Source: Syntrophomonadaceae bacterium (lineage in GTDB: Bacteria > Bacillota > Dethiobacteria > DTU022). From it: a stretch of 59,878 nucleotides of DNA. Position 1 is the stretch's first letter. Every line of letters begins with the position of its first letter. The stretch covers positions 1 through 59,878 of the forward strand of contig SLPH01000064.1 in assembly GCA_007132095.1 (NCBI GenBank). Direction: 5' to 3'. Shown piece by piece: positions 20,588 to 32,083 of this stretch. The position numbers and the translations under genes were made by a program. The notes beneath the pieces were generated by a model. It searched no databases and was not told the DNA's origin. It worked only from the letters and a program-made list of their open reading frames with translations.

Positions 20588-21034
20588 ATGAATGAAAGAC
20601 CTGACTGGAACCAGTATTTCATGGAAATTGCCCGGGTAGTGGCGACCAGATCCACCTGCCTGCGGCGCAAGGTAGGCGCGCTTTTGGTTATAAACAAACG
20701 CATCCTGGCTACGGGCTATAACGGCACGCCGAGCGGGTTAAAACACTGTGGCGAGGTAGGCTGCCTGCGCGAACAGATGAATGTCCCCTCCGGGGAGAGA
20801 CATGAGCTCTGCCGCGGCCTTCATGCCGAGCAGAATGCAATTATACAGGCCGCAATTCACGGCGCCGCCATCAATGGGGCTGTTCTATACTGTACGCATT
20901 ATCCCTGTGTCGTCTGCGCTAAGATGCTTATCAATGCAGGAATAAGCCGGGTCGTGATGGAAAATCACTACCCGGACAGTCTATCCAAAGAGCTTTTTAA
21001 TGAGGCTGGAATCGAGGTTGGTTTTGTAGTATAA
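20588..21034 (+). CDS. Deoxycytidylate deaminase (ComEB-like)
   Basis: [13 protein letters not shown] and [17 protein letters not shown] zinc deaminase motifs. Confidence 0.93.
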   Translation: MNERPDWNQYFMEIARVVATRSTCLRRKVGALLVINKRILATGYNGTPSGLKHCGEVGCLREQMNVPSGERHELCRGLHAEQNAIIQAAIHGAAINGAVLYCTHYPCVVCAKMLINAGISRVVMENHYPDSLSKELFNEAGIEVGFVV

Positions 21035-21139
21035 TTTCTTAAATATTGAAGCACAATTGTTTGAAATGTCTGTATAAATATCGTTTGAGACTGCTGCCCT
21101 TTTCCGGCAGCTTAATGCTCTAACAGGTGGTGATATTAC

Positions 21140-21466
21140 TTGACTCTTGAACTGGTTATAGCGGTTAAAGAAGCAGAAGAAAAAGCGGAACAAGAGCTTC
21201 GCGAAGCCCGTCTAAAAGCGCGTCAAAAGGTTTCTGATGCTGAGAACAGGGCTGAAGCGATTATTTCTGATGCAGTATCTGAAGCGAACGGGAAAGCTAA
21301 AGCTATGATTGAGAAAGCTGAAAAAGATGCGAAAGCTGAAGCCGAACCTCTGGCTGAACAAAACCGTAAAGATATTGAAACGCTGAAAGATAAGGCTTCA
21401 GACAAAATGCCCGAAGCAGTTGCCATGCTTACGCAGAAAGTAGTGAAACTCGATGCCGATCATTGA
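21140..21466 (+). CDS. V/A-type ATPase peripheral-stalk subunit G/H-like coiled coil
   Basis: Short, highly charged Ala/Glu/Lys-rich coiled coil directly upstream of the I subunit gene. Confidence 0.75.
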   Translation: MTLELVIAVKEAEEKAEQELREARLKARQKVSDAENRAEAIISDAVSEANGKAKAMIEKAEKDAKAEAEPLAEQNRKDIETLKDKASDKMPEAVAMLTQKVVKLDADH

Positions 21467-23414
21467 GATGAAAAAAGTTTTCCTGCTCGGCCACGAACAG
21501 GAAAAAAACACCATTGTCAGTGCGCTGCACAAGATGGGAGCAGTTGAACTGGTTGATGTAAAAGAGGGCGGTAGCTGGGAAGATTTCAGCCGCCTTTTAG
21601 AACCGGATCGGCCCGCAGAGGAAATTTCGGAATTGGAATCTACCCTTGGCGAGATTCGTTACTGCCTTGATTTTCTGCAGAGGTATTTCCCGGTCCGCAA
21701 AAGTTTTGTTGAGCAATTTACGGGCTCAAAGCTTTCCCTCGAACGGGAGCAGTTTGAACAACTAATCAAAAATCGCGATCAACTAAAGGATGTTGCCCGG
21801 GCCTGCCGCGAGGCTGATGAAAAAATGGCTCGTCTACGCAATGAAGAAACCCAGGCTCGCAACCTGATTGGGGAATTGGAGCCCTGGGCCTCTTTGGATG
21901 TGCCTTTTGCGGAAGTTAAAACAGGGGCCAGGGCAGTAAGAGAACTGATCACCGTACCTACGGACCGGTTCGAACTATTAAAGCAAGAGCTGGATTCCCG
22001 TTTTCCCGCTCACTACCTGGAGCCTGTTTCCGCTGATAACGAATACACCTACTGCCTGGCGATATACCTTGTTACCCATTCAGACGGAATAAGGGAGTTG
22101 TTTAAAGACGCCGCCGCTTCGACAGTCAATTTTGCTGATTTAGATAAGAAGGCGGCGGAAGAAATTGAGGAGACAAACCGACGCCTTGAAGCACTCGAAG
22201 ACAACCGGGCCGCTGTTGTGGAAGATATCGAGAAGCTGCTCGAACATCGTACCCTGCTGATGTCCTGTTACGATCATCTCCAGGCCGAAGTGGAAAAAAT
22301 GGCGGTTTCCGACAACCTGGCGCGAACAAGGTCAAGCTTTTTGCTTGAAGGTTGGGCTCCGGCCCTCGCTATCCCGGACCTCGAAAAGAAGCTCGAACAG
22401 GCAGCGTCCACTGCAGTTGTCGTTTCGCGGGATCCCGAGCCGGGGGAAGATGTGCCCGTTTTACTTCATAACAAGGGGCCTGTAGACGCCTATGAAGTAG
22501 TGACGAAACTCTACAGCACTCCCAAGAAAAATGAACTTGATCCGACGCCATACCTGGCGCCATTCTTTTTCATTTTTTTTGGCATCTGCCTGTCTGATGT
22601 CGGTTATGGAATAGTCCTATCGCTAATGGCCCTTTTTATTACCCGCAAGCTCAAACTCGGCGGGATGGGCGAGCAGCTGGTAAAACTATTATTCCTGGGC
22701 GGGATTGCTTCGATTGGGTTTGGTATACTGCTGGGAAGCTATTTTGGCGATTTGCTCGGGCTTACGCCGCTCTGGTTTAATCCGTTGGATGATCCTATGC
22801 GCATGCTGCTCTACTGCCTTATCATCGGGCTGGTTCATATTTATTTTGGGATGGGGCTGCAGGCTTATCGTAACATTAAAGCCGGTCGGCCCGTGGATGC
22901 CCTGTTTGATCAGGGCAGCTGGTTTATTTTTCTCAACGGTCTTGTTTTAATGGCTATACCGGAAACTGCGGCAATAGCAAGCTGGCTGGCAATTGGAGGC
23001 GCTGCGGCCCTGGTCTTAACTCAGGGGCGAACTCAGGACGGGGTAGTGAAAAAGTTGATGAGTGGTGTGCTCAGTCTCTACAACGTTACCGGATACCTGA
23101 GCGACGTGCTTTCCTATTCCAGGCTGCTGGCCCTGGGCCTCGCTACCGGAGTTATCGCTTCGGCCATTAATGCCATGGGAGGCATGGTCGCCGGAGGCAT
23201 TTTTGGCACTATAGTGATGGTAATCGTTCTCATGGGCGGACACCTTTTTAATATTATTATCAGTACGCTGAGCTCCTATGTTCATACGAGCCGGCTTCAG
23301 TATATCGAGTTTTTTGGTAAGTTCTTTGAAGGAGGAGGCAAGGCTTTTCAACCTTTCCGCACCTCCGGAAGTTATGTGGAGATCAATGAACCTGAAAAAG
23401 TAGAAGCGGGATAG
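21453..23414 (+). CDS. ntpI: V/A-type ATP synthase subunit I
   Basis: N-terminal cytoplasmic domain and multi-TM C-terminus; FFFIFFGICLSDVGYGI, DVLSYSRLLALGLATGVIA. Confidence 0.94.
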   Translation: MPIIEMKKVFLLGHEQEKNTIVSALHKMGAVELVDVKEGGSWEDFSRLLEPDRPAEEISELESTLGEIRYCLDFLQRYFPVRKSFVEQFTGSKLSLEREQFEQLIKNRDQLKDVARACREADEKMARLRNEETQARNLIGELEPWASLDVPFAEVKTGARAVRELITVPTDRFELLKQELDSRFPAHYLEPVSADNEYTYCLAIYLVTHSDGIRELFKDAAASTVNFADLDKKAAEEIEETNRRLEALEDNRAAVVEDIEKLLEHRTLLMSCYDHLQAEVEKMAVSDNLARTRSSFLLEGWAPALAIPDLEKKLEQAASTAVVVSRDPEPGEDVPVLLHNKGPVDAYEVVTKLYSTPKKNELDPTPYLAPFFFIFFGICLSDVGYGIVLSLMALFITRKLKLGGMGEQLVKLLFLGGIASIGFGILLGSYFGDLLGLTPLWFNPLDDPMRMLLYCLIIGLVHIYFGMGLQAYRNIKAGRPVDALFDQGSWFIFLNGLVLMAIPETAAIASWLAIGGAAALVLTQGRTQDGVVKKLMSGVLSLYNVTGYLSDVLSYSRLLALGLATGVIASAINAMGGMVAGGIFGTIVMVIVLMGGHLFNIIISTLSSYVHTSRLQYIEFFGKFFEGGGKAFQPFRTSGSYVEINEPEKVEAG

Positions 23415-23486
23415 CGTTAGCCTTTCGGGCTGGCTATAATCAATAATCCGGCTTAAAGCCGGTCAAAGAACAGTTTTATTAATTAA

Positions 23487-23981
<495 letters not shown>

Positions 23982-23994
23982 AGGAGTGAGTAGC

Positions 23995-24597
23995 GTGCAG
24001 GAGGGTGCAGAAAAAATAATCCGGCAGATCCGGGAAGATACGCAGCAGCAGGTCGATGCCCTTGTAAGCGAAGCGAACAAAACGGCTGACCGAATTATTG
24101 CTGACGCTGAAGAAAAGGCTGCCGGCAGAAAAGAACAGTTAATAGAAAAAGCTGAAAAAGAAGCTGCAGAACAGAAACGGCGTATTTTGGGCGTAGCACA
24201 ACTGGAAGCGCGCAAAGAACTTCTAACGGCCAAGCAGGAACTTATTGAAAAGGCGTTTCGGGAGTCATTGCAGAATTTAGCTAACCTGGAAGAAGATAAG
24301 TATTTTGAACTGATAAAAAAGATGCTCCTGGTTTATGCGCAAGGCACCAACGAAGAGGTCATCTTTTCGACGGCTGACAGGGCCAGGGTCCCCTCCGGGT
24401 TTTTAGATGCGGTTAATAAGGAGCTTGCCGAAGAGGGCAAAAAAGGTAAAATATCCCTTTCAGAAGAGGAGCGCGAGCTTCAGGGAGGCTTTATCCTAAA
24501 ATCTGAGGGGCTGGAAATAAACTGTTCTTTCAGTTCTCTGCTGAACATGCAGAGAGATGAACTGGAGACTGAAGTTGCATCGCTGCTCTTTTCTTAA
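23995..24597 (+). CDS. ntpE: V/A-type ATPase subunit E
   Basis: N-terminal coiled coil and C-terminal globular domain; position between K and C. Start GTG 23995 (or 23986). Confidence 0.87.
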   Translation: MQEGAEKIIRQIREDTQQQVDALVSEANKTADRIIADAEEKAAGRKEQLIEKAEKEAAEQKRRILGVAQLEARKELLTAKQELIEKAFRESLQNLANLEEDKYFELIKKMLLVYAQGTNEEVIFSTADRARVPSGFLDAVNKELAEEGKKGKISLSEEERELQGGFILKSEGLEINCSFSSLLNMQRDELETEVASLLFS

Positions 24598-24634
24598 GCA
24601 GTAAGCTTTCCTCCAGGAAAGGAGAGCAAAATAT

Positions 24635-25639
24635 ATGCCATCGGACGATACAATCTATGCATATGCGGTAGGGCGCACTAGGGCGCTTGAGAAAAGGCTG
24701 TTAGAAAAAAGCCAGATAGAGAGAATGATTGAAGCTTCCTCCGCGGAAGATGTAATCAAGGTTCTCTCCGAATCGGACTACGCCAATGCCCTGGCCGACC
24801 TGACGGATATTTATGATTTTGAAAAAGTATTGCAGTCTGAGTTGCAAAAAAGCCTGGAACTGATTAAGAGCATTAGCCCTAAACCTGAGCTCATTGCCTT
24901 GATGGCTCTCAGGTATGATGTTCATAACCTGAAAGTTATTTTTAAAGCGAAGTACCTGGGCATAAAAAGCGATCTGATTGTTCCGGCCGGCACTATCGCG
25001 GCACCCAGGCTGCAGTCGGCGGTTGATGAAGAAGACTTCCGTGATCTGCCGGACAGGCTGCGCAAAGCGTGCGAAATGATTACGGAAGGCTTTCCCGTTA
25101 GCAGGGATCCTCAACTGATAGATATAAACCTTGATCAGGCGCTGTTTGAGCAACTTTTGCATGATGCGAAAAGGCTGAATAACGCTTACATGGAGGGCCT
25201 CTTCTCCCGCCAGGTTGATTTGATTAACCTGAAAACCCTGGTCAGGGTAAAAAGGATGGGCCTGGATCGCGAATTTTTGAAGAAAGCCCTCATCAGCGGC
25301 GGCTTTCTTGCGCATGACCGGCTGACCGTTTTTATTGATGAGCCTCTTGAGTCATTGATAACCGGCCTTTCGATGAGCCAGTACAGCGAGCTCGCTGCAG
25401 AAGGGATCAGGGATTGGATTGACAAAGGTACTGCATCAAGGCTTGAAAAGCTGGCAGACGATTACATTACCGGCTACCTGAAAAAAGGCAAATGGTCTCC
25501 ATTCGGGGTTGAGCCGCTGATAGGCTATCTCTGGGCAAAGGAAATTGAGATCAAAAATATTCGCTTACTAATGGTTGGCAAGATCAATAAGCTGCCCTCT
25601 GAAGCGATCAGGGAGCGAATACGCGATGTCTACATATAA
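24635..25639 (+). CDS. ntpC: V/A-type ATPase subunit C (d-like)
   Basis: YAYAVGRTRALEKRLL, ALMALRYDVHNLKVIFKAKYLG, YLWAKEIEIKNIRLLMVGKINKLP. Confidence 0.93.
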   Translation: MPSDDTIYAYAVGRTRALEKRLLEKSQIERMIEASSAEDVIKVLSESDYANALADLTDIYDFEKVLQSELQKSLELIKSISPKPELIALMALRYDVHNLKVIFKAKYLGIKSDLIVPAGTIAAPRLQSAVDEEDFRDLPDRLRKACEMITEGFPVSRDPQLIDINLDQALFEQLLHDAKRLNNAYMEGLFSRQVDLINLKTLVRVKRMGLDREFLKKALISGGFLAHDRLTVFIDEPLESLITGLSMSQYSELAAEGIRDWIDKGTASRLEKLADDYITGYLKKGKWSPFGVEPLIGYLWAKEIEIKNIRLLMVGKINKLPSEAIRERIRDVYI

Positions 25640-25955
25640 AATTGCCGTTGTTGGCGATAATGATTCAATACTTGGCTTCAAAACAATTGGTATAGATACA
25701 TACCCGGCCAGCGATGCCCAAACCGGGTTAAGTATATTGAAAAAGCTGGCCGGCGAAAATTACGGTGTGATCTTTATAACCGAAGAGCTGGCTGCCGAGC
25801 TTGAAGATGTTATAAAAGAACTTAACAAGCGCATATTGCCCGCAGTGGTATTGATCCCGAACAGCAAAGGCACACTGGGCCTCGGGATGCGGCGGATAAA
25901 AGATAACGTGGAAAAAGCGATTGGCGCCGATATTCTTTTCAGGAAAGAAGGTTGA
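25626..25955 (+). CDS. ntpF: V/A-type ATPase subunit F
   Basis: [26 protein letters not shown] at 25626 overlaps ntpC. Confidence 0.93.
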   Translation: MSTYKIAVVGDNDSILGFKTIGIDTYPASDAQTGLSILKKLAGENYGVIFITEELAAELEDVIKELNKRILPAVVLIPNSKGTLGLGMRRIKDNVEKAIGADILFRKEG

Positions 25956-25959
25956 TAAC

Positions 25960-27744
25960 TTGGATGCAGGCAGGATTACCAAGGTTTCAGGCCCTTTAGT
26001 TGTGGCAGATAAAATGAGCGATGCTCGTATGTACGATATGGTCAAGGTTAGCGATGCCAGGCTGCTCGGTGAAATTATTGAGCTGCGCGGTGACCGCGCT
26101 TCGATCCAGGTATATGAAGAAACAGGAGGCCTTGGTCCCGGTGAGCCGGTATACAGCACCGGTGATCCCTTAAGCGTTGAACTCGGACCCGGATTAATCG
26201 AAGCGATATTTGACGGTGTTCAGCGCCCGCTTGACGTGATCAGGGAGCAGGTTGGCGATTACATTACCCGAGGCGTTGAGGTCAACCCCCTGAGCCGCGA
26301 GAAACGCTGGCATTTCGTTCCCAGGGTTAAAGCCGGGGACAGCGTGGTGCCCGGTGACATTCTCGGCACCGTTCAGGAAACAACCCTGGTTGAGCACAGG
26401 ATTATGGTGCCGCCCAATCGTAAAGGCGGTACTGTAAAAGATATAAAAGAAGGAGAGTTTACGGTTGAAGATGTGATCGCTGTTATCGATACCGACGATG
26501 GCCGGCAGGAACTGACGATGATGCATCGCTGGCCGATTCGCAAGGGACGCCCCTACAGCGAAAAATTGGGCCCCCATGTTCCGATGATCACCGGCCAGCG
26601 GATCATTGACACTTTCTTCCCTGTTGCCAAAGGCGGTACGGCCTGTATCCCCGGACCGTTCGGGAGCGGCAAGACGGTAACGCAGCACCAGCTGGCCAAG
26701 TGGGCTGACGCTGAAATAGTTGTTTACATTGGCTGCGGAGAACGCGGCAATGAGATGACAGATGTGTTGATGGAATTCCCCGAGCTTAAAGACCCGAAAT
26801 CAGGGGAACCGTTGATGAAGAGGACAGTGCTAATCGCCAACACCTCCAATATGCCTGTGGCAGCGCGTGAAGCTTCAATATATACCGGCATTACCATTGC
26901 GGAGTACTTCCGCGATATGGGCTATAGCGTTGCCCTGATGGCTGATTCCACCTCTCGCTGGGCCGAGGCGCTCCGCGAGATGTCAGGACGCCTCGAAGAA
27001 ATGCCCGGTGAAGAAGGATATCCCGCTTACCTCGGTTCGCGCTTAGCTGATTTTTACGAGCGTTCCGGCAGAACAATCTGTCTTGGAAGCGATGGCCGTG
27101 AAGGCGCCCTTACCGCTGTCGGCGCTGTCTCGCCTCCGGGCGGGGACCTTTCGGAACCTGTTTCGCAGGGCACCCTGCGCATTGTTAAGGTCTTCTGGGG
27201 CCTTGACGCTTCGCTCGCATACCGGCGCCACTTCCCTGCTATTAACTGGCTGCTCAGCTACTCGTTATACCTTGAAGATGTTGCAGAATACTTCAGCGAA
27301 ACGATAGGCGAACAGTGGAACGAAATGAGGCGCGAAGCGATGAAACTGCTCCAGGAAGAGGCCGAATTGGAAGAAATTGTCCGCCTGGTTGGCGTTGATG
27401 CCCTATCTGCAAAAGAACGCTTGATCCTGGAAACATCGAAATCACTGCGCGAGGATTTTCTGCATCAAAATGCCATGCATGAAATCGATACTTACAGCTC
27501 CCTGGATAAACAGTTCAGCATGCTGGATATGATCCTGATGTTTCATCACGAAGCGCTTGCTGTTGTTGAAAAAGGAGAACTTGACCTGGATCTGGAAAAA
27601 ATGTTCGCCCTGCCTGTTCGCGAACGGATAGCCCGGGCCAGGTACGTGCCGGAAGAAGAACTGAAAGACCTGCAAACGATCAAAGATGATATTAAAAAGC
27701 AGATTGCCTCATTAACAGGGGAAGGAGGAGATGAGGATGCTTAA
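25960..27744 (+). CDS. ntpA: V/A-type ATPase catalytic subunit A
   Basis: [88 protein letters not shown] start at 25960. Confidence 0.97.
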   Translation: MDAGRITKVSGPLVVADKMSDARMYDMVKVSDARLLGEIIELRGDRASIQVYEETGGLGPGEPVYSTGDPLSVELGPGLIEAIFDGVQRPLDVIREQVGDYITRGVEVNPLSREKRWHFVPRVKAGDSVVPGDILGTVQETTLVEHRIMVPPNRKGGTVKDIKEGEFTVEDVIAVIDTDDGRQELTMMHRWPIRKGRPYSEKLGPHVPMITGQRIIDTFFPVAKGGTACIPGPFGSGKTVTQHQLAKWADAEIVVYIGCGERGNEMTDVLMEFPELKDPKSGEPLMKRTVLIANTSNMPVAAREASIYTGITIAEYFRDMGYSVALMADSTSRWAEALREMSGRLEEMPGEEGYPAYLGSRLADFYERSGRTICLGSDGREGALTAVGAVSPPGGDLSEPVSQGTLRIVKVFWGLDASLAYRRHFPAINWLLSYSLYLEDVAEYFSETIGEQWNEMRREAMKLLQEEAELEEIVRLVGVDALSAKERLILETSKSLREDFLHQNAMHEIDTYSSLDKQFSMLDMILMFHHEALAVVEKGELDLDLEKMFALPVRERIARARYVPEEELKDLQTIKDDIKKQIASLTGEGGDEDA

Positions 27745-29119
27745 AGAATATAAAACCATTATAGATGTCGCCGGTCCCCTGATGTTGGTGGAAAAAGTTG
27801 AGGGAATCAAGTACGGCGAGTTAACTGAAATCGAACTGCCGGGCGGCGAGGTCCGGCGCGGACAGGTTCTGGAAGTTGACCGCGATAGAGCGCTGGTTCA
27901 GATTTTTGAAGGCTCAACGGGCCTTAATATTGGCACGGCAAAGGTGCGTTTCCTCGGGAAAGCGATTGAACTTCCCGTATCGGTTGATATGCTCGGCCGG
28001 GTTTTTAGCGGGTTGGGTGCTCCCCGTGATAAGGGTCCCAAAATTATTCCCGAGAAACGCCTTGATATAAACGGGTTTCCCATTAACCCCTATGCCCGTG
28101 ATTATCCGTCAGAGTTCATCCAAACCGGAGTATCGGCCATAGATGGCATGAACACCATGGTCCGGGGCCAGAAGTTGCCAATTTTCTCCAGCTCGGGGCT
28201 GCCCCACTCCCGCCTGGCTGCCCAGGTTGCCCGCCAGGCCAAGGTTCTCGGCACCGAATCCAAGTTTGCTGTTGTTTTTGCCGCTATGGGCATCACTTTT
28301 GAAGAGGCCAACTATTTTATCACCGATTTCCGTAAAACCGGGGCCATTGAAAGAGCAATACTCTTCATAAACCTGGCCGACGATCCGACAATTGAAAGGA
28401 TTGCCACGCCAAGGATGGCCCTGACAGCGGCCGAATACCTGGCCTATGAGAAAGATATGCATGTGCTGGTTATATTAACCGACCTGACAAATTACGCTGA
28501 AGCGCTGCGCGAAATTTCTGCGGCCCGCAAAGAGGTTCCGGGACGGCGCGGTTATCCCGGTTACCTTTACACGGACCTTTCTTCAATTTACGAGCGGGCA
28601 GGCCGTATCCAGGGTCGTGATGGCTCGATTACACAGCTGCCGATCCTGACAATGCCTGAAAATGATAAAACTCACCCCATTCCCGATCTAACCGGTTATA
28701 TTACCGAAGGCCAGATTATTCTCAGCCAGGAACTGCACCGGAAAGGGCTCTACCCGCCCATCGATGTTCTGCCCTCCCTGTCGCGCTTAAAGGACAAAGG
28801 TATTGGGGAAGGCAAAACACGTGAAGACCATGCCGATACCATGAACCAGCTTTACGCGGCTTACGCCCGCGGCAAGGAAGCAAAAGAGCTGGCGGCAATC
28901 CTCGGTGAAGCGGCACTATCGGAGGCGGATAAAAAGTTTTCCCGTTTTGCCGATGAATTTGAGAGCCGCTATGTGACCCAGGGCGAGGAGGAAGATCGCA
29001 GCATTGAAGAAACCCTTGAACTGGGCTGGGAGCTTTTAGCCCTGCTGCCCAAGGTTGAACTCAAAAGGGTTCGCGATGCTTACATTGAAAAGTACCTGCC
29101 TGACCAGGAGGAGGGCTAA
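27737..29119 (+). CDS. ntpB: V/A-type ATPase subunit B
   Basis: [72 protein letters not shown]; no P-loop, as expected. Confidence 0.97.
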   Translation: MLKEYKTIIDVAGPLMLVEKVEGIKYGELTEIELPGGEVRRGQVLEVDRDRALVQIFEGSTGLNIGTAKVRFLGKAIELPVSVDMLGRVFSGLGAPRDKGPKIIPEKRLDINGFPINPYARDYPSEFIQTGVSAIDGMNTMVRGQKLPIFSSSGLPHSRLAAQVARQAKVLGTESKFAVVFAAMGITFEEANYFITDFRKTGAIERAILFINLADDPTIERIATPRMALTAAEYLAYEKDMHVLVILTDLTNYAEALREISAARKEVPGRRGYPGYLYTDLSSIYERAGRIQGRDGSITQLPILTMPENDKTHPIPDLTGYITEGQIILSQELHRKGLYPPIDVLPSLSRLKDKGIGEGKTREDHADTMNQLYAAYARGKEAKELAAILGEAALSEADKKFSRFADEFESRYVTQGEEEDRSIEETLELGWELLALLPKVELKRVRDAYIEKYLPDQEEG

Positions 29120-29121
29120 GC

Positions 29122-29766
29122 ATGGAAATTCGGGTTAATCCCACCCGCATGGAGCTTAACCGCCTCAAGAAACGCCTTAAAATGGCGGAGCGGGGTCACA
29201 AACTGTTAAAGGATAAACGGGACGAGTTAATCCGCCAGTTTCTGATCCTGGTGCGCAAAAACAAAGAACTGCGGGAACACATTGAAAAAGAGCTTTCCGC
29301 GGCTTTTGCCAAGTTTTTGCTGGCCAGGGCTGTCATGCCGGCTGAAACCATGGAAGAGGCTCTCATGTATCCGACAAGGCGTCTCAGCCTGCAGATTACA
29401 AAGCAGAACATTATGAGTGTATATGCTCCTAAAATGCAGTGGGACGAGGAAGAAGCTGCAGAAGGTGAGGGTGCCAGTATTTACCCCTACGGTTTTGCCG
29501 ACACCTCTGCCGAGCTTGATACTTCCATTGAAACGCTTTCCGGCATCCTGCCCAGCCTGCTTGAGCTGGCCGAAGTGGAAAAGTCGGTTCAGCTATTGGC
29601 CGAGGAAATTGAAAAAACAAGGCGCAGGGTTAACGCACTCGAGTATGTATTAATACCGAAGCTGCAGGAAACCAGCCGTTACATAACAATGAAGCTTGAT
29701 GAAAATGAACGCGGAGCCCTGACCCGCCTGATGAAAATTAAAGATGTAGTGCGCTCAAAAATGTAG
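29122..29766 (+). CDS. ntpD: V/A-type ATPase subunit D
   Basis: VNPTRMELNRLKKRLKMAERGHKLLKDKRDELIRQF, RRVNALEYVLIPKLQETSRYI. Confidence 0.96.
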   Translation: MEIRVNPTRMELNRLKKRLKMAERGHKLLKDKRDELIRQFLILVRKNKELREHIEKELSAAFAKFLLARAVMPAETMEEALMYPTRRLSLQITKQNIMSVYAPKMQWDEEEAAEGEGASIYPYGFADTSAELDTSIETLSGILPSLLELAEVEKSVQLLAEEIEKTRRRVNALEYVLIPKLQETSRYITMKLDENERGALTRLMKIKDVVRSKM

Positions 29767-29816
29767 GCCCGGCTGCATCAACTGTTAGCCTGGCCGGTTG
29801 CAGGCGGTTACTGCCT

Positions 29817-30866
29817 ATGTACATATATGCCGGCAATCTGCATATTCACAGTTCTTATTCAGACGGAAGCGGCAGCATTGAAGAGGTAGCTGCCGCTGCT
29901 GCCGATGCCGGTTTGAGCTTTATTGCCGTAACTGATCACCGGGTCCTTACGGGATTAAGGGAAGAGGCGTTCATCAACGGCGTTGCCGTTCTGGTAGGCG
30001 TCGAACTTAACCGGGACAGTAACCACTACCTGGCTTTCGGTCTTTCAAAAGTGCCCGTGATTGATGAAGATGATCCCCAGCAGTTGATCGACTGGGTCCG
30101 TAATGCCGGGGCTCTCGGTTTTCTTGCCCACCCTTTTGAGAAAGGTTCGCCTTACATAGAAAAGGGCCGCTGCTATCCCTGGCAGGTATGGCCTGTTTTT
30201 AACTTTAACGGCCTTGAAATATGGAATTATTCATCCCACTGGCGCGGCAGGCATCCTTCGCTTTTCAGAACCCTCTACTATTTCTTTTTAAACCGTAAGG
30301 CGGCAATGGACGGGCCTCCCCCGGAGCTTTTACGGCTATGGGATTGTTACAACGCGGCCGGTTATAAAGTAACGGCGATAGGAAGCACCGATGCCCATGC
30401 TTTTCCCTACCAGCTGGGTCCATTCAAAATGGAGCTCTTTCCTTATGCTTACCTTTTCAAAACCATTAACACCTATATCTGCCTCGGCGAAAGGCTGAGC
30501 ACTAACTTTGCAGAGGCAAAAAAACAGATCTACGGAGCCCTTGGCAGCGGCAGCTGTTACATATCTTTTGACAGCCTTTTTCCCGGAAAGGGATTCAGTT
30601 TTTACGGCGAGGTTAAAGGCCGGCAGGTAGCCATGGGGCAAACTCTGGTTAGCCCCGGCCGTTGTTTCCTGAGAATAGAAGCTCCGACAGAACGGGCTCT
30701 TCTGAGGCTGCTGCATAATGGCAGGGTTATAGAGTCATCTAAGGGCTCTAGCCTGGCAATAAGCGTGACCGAACCGGGGGTATACCGGGCAGAAGCTTTC
30801 TTCAAGCCACGATTGGGTAAGGCCAGGCCCTGGATTTATTCGAACCCAATTTTTATCGAGTCATAG
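29817..30866 (+). CDS. PHP-domain phosphoesterase-like protein
   Basis: NLHIHSSYSDGSGSIEEVAAAAADAGLSFIAVTDH, later AIGSTDAHAF. Confidence 0.85.
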   Translation: MYIYAGNLHIHSSYSDGSGSIEEVAAAAADAGLSFIAVTDHRVLTGLREEAFINGVAVLVGVELNRDSNHYLAFGLSKVPVIDEDDPQQLIDWVRNAGALGFLAHPFEKGSPYIEKGRCYPWQVWPVFNFNGLEIWNYSSHWRGRHPSLFRTLYYFFLNRKAAMDGPPPELLRLWDCYNAAGYKVTAIGSTDAHAFPYQLGPFKMELFPYAYLFKTINTYICLGERLSTNFAEAKKQIYGALGSGSCYISFDSLFPGKGFSFYGEVKGRQVAMGQTLVSPGRCFLRIEAPTERALLRLLHNGRVIESSKGSSLAISVTEPGVYRAEAFFKPRLGKARPWIYSNPIFIES

Positions 30867-30953
30867 TCTGTTTTTATCAGGATCACCCTCCCGCTTAAGG
30901 CCCCTGTAGTGTTATACTATAAGTAACGATAAATTTTCAGGAGGTAATTACTA

Positions 30954-31952
30954 ATGTTAAAATTGGGTATCAATGGCTTCGGCCGGATCGGCCGTTTAAT
31001 GATGCGCGCCTCTTTAGGGCGCGATGATGTAAAGGTAGTTGCGGCAAATGATCTGGCTGATAACGCAACGATGGCCCACCTGTTTAAATATGATTCTGTC
31101 TACGGCGCTATTGGAAGAGAAATTAAGGTAAATGATGAAGGATTTCTGCTTGACGGCGAGCAGATCAAAATATTTACTGAAAGAGAGCCATCCAACCTTC
31201 CCTGGAAAGATAGCGGCGTTGATGTTGTCATCGAATCCACCGGGATTTTCACCTCACGTGAGGCGGCAGCGGCACACCTGGAAGCAGGCGCTAAAAAAGT
31301 GATTATTTCTGCCCCGGCCAAAGTTGATGTCGTGCTTGTGCTTGGGGTTAATGAAGACAAATATGACCCAAAAGAGCACACAATTATTTCGAATGCATCC
31401 TGCACCACCAACGCCCTGGCTCCGCTCGTAAAAGTTCTCCACAACAGTTTCGGCCTTAAGAGGGGGCTGATGAACACCACTCACGCGTACACCAATGACC
31501 AGCAGCTTCACGATGCGCCGCACAAAGATCTGAGGCGGGCCCGTGCGGCCGCTGTATCGATGATTCCTACCACCACCGGCGCTGCGAAAACAGTGGGCGA
31601 GGTAATTCCGGAGCTTAAAGGCAGGATTGACGGTTTTGCTATCCGCGTTCCCAACGCTTCGGTTTCCCTGGTTGATTTTGTAGCTGATTTGGAGCGCAAT
31701 GTTACCGTGGAAGAGGTTAACGCAGCTTTTAAAGCGGAAGCGGATCAATCTCCTTATTTCGCATATAGCGATGAACCGCTTGTTTCGGTGGATTACGTGG
31801 GCAGCCCTTACTCATCAACCGTAGATGCCCTTTCGACCATGGTCATTGAAGGCAGCATGGTTCGGGTTCTGGCCTGGTATGATAACGAATGGGGTTATGC
31901 AAATCGCCTTGTGGATCTGGCGGCCCTGGTAAGCAAACGCGGCCTCCGGTAA
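30954..31952 (+). CDS. gap: Glyceraldehyde-3-phosphate dehydrogenase (phosphorylating)
   Basis: LGINGFGRIGRLMMRA, ISNASCTTNALAPLVKVL, WYDNEWGYANRLVDL. Confidence 0.97.
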   Translation: MLKLGINGFGRIGRLMMRASLGRDDVKVVAANDLADNATMAHLFKYDSVYGAIGREIKVNDEGFLLDGEQIKIFTEREPSNLPWKDSGVDVVIESTGIFTSREAAAAHLEAGAKKVIISAPAKVDVVLVLGVNEDKYDPKEHTIISNASCTTNALAPLVKVLHNSFGLKRGLMNTTHAYTNDQQLHDAPHKDLRRARAAAVSMIPTTTGAAKTVGEVIPELKGRIDGFAIRVPNASVSLVDFVADLERNVTVEEVNAAFKAEADQSPYFAYSDEPLVSVDYVGSPYSSTVDALSTMVIEGSMVRVLAWYDNEWGYANRLVDLAALVSKRGLR

Positions 31953-31986
31953 AGGCAAGGTTAAGAAAACGGAGCCGTTGCAGCTG

Positions 31987-32018
31987 AAAAAGGTTTCCTT
32001 CTCAGGGGGAGCCTTTTT
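31987..32018 (+). terminator. Terminator after gap
   Basis: AAAAAGGTTTCC...GGGGAGCCTTTTT stem ending in a T run. Confidence 0.75.
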
Positions 32019-32083
32019 CCTTACAGATGACGGCGATGGCCCGCAGTGTTATAATTAAGCCTATCAAACCCGGGGGAGGAGAT

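Noticed and set aside
21093-21111. GCTGCC-CTTTTCC-GGCAGC hairpin before the ATPase operon as a terminator
   Set aside because: No T-tract follows; kept only as a possible leader hairpin with no assigned function.
24701-25315. 204-aa minus-strand ORF opposite ntpC
   Set aside because: Fully antisense to a confidently assigned ATPase subunit; no recognisable domain; typical shadow ORF.
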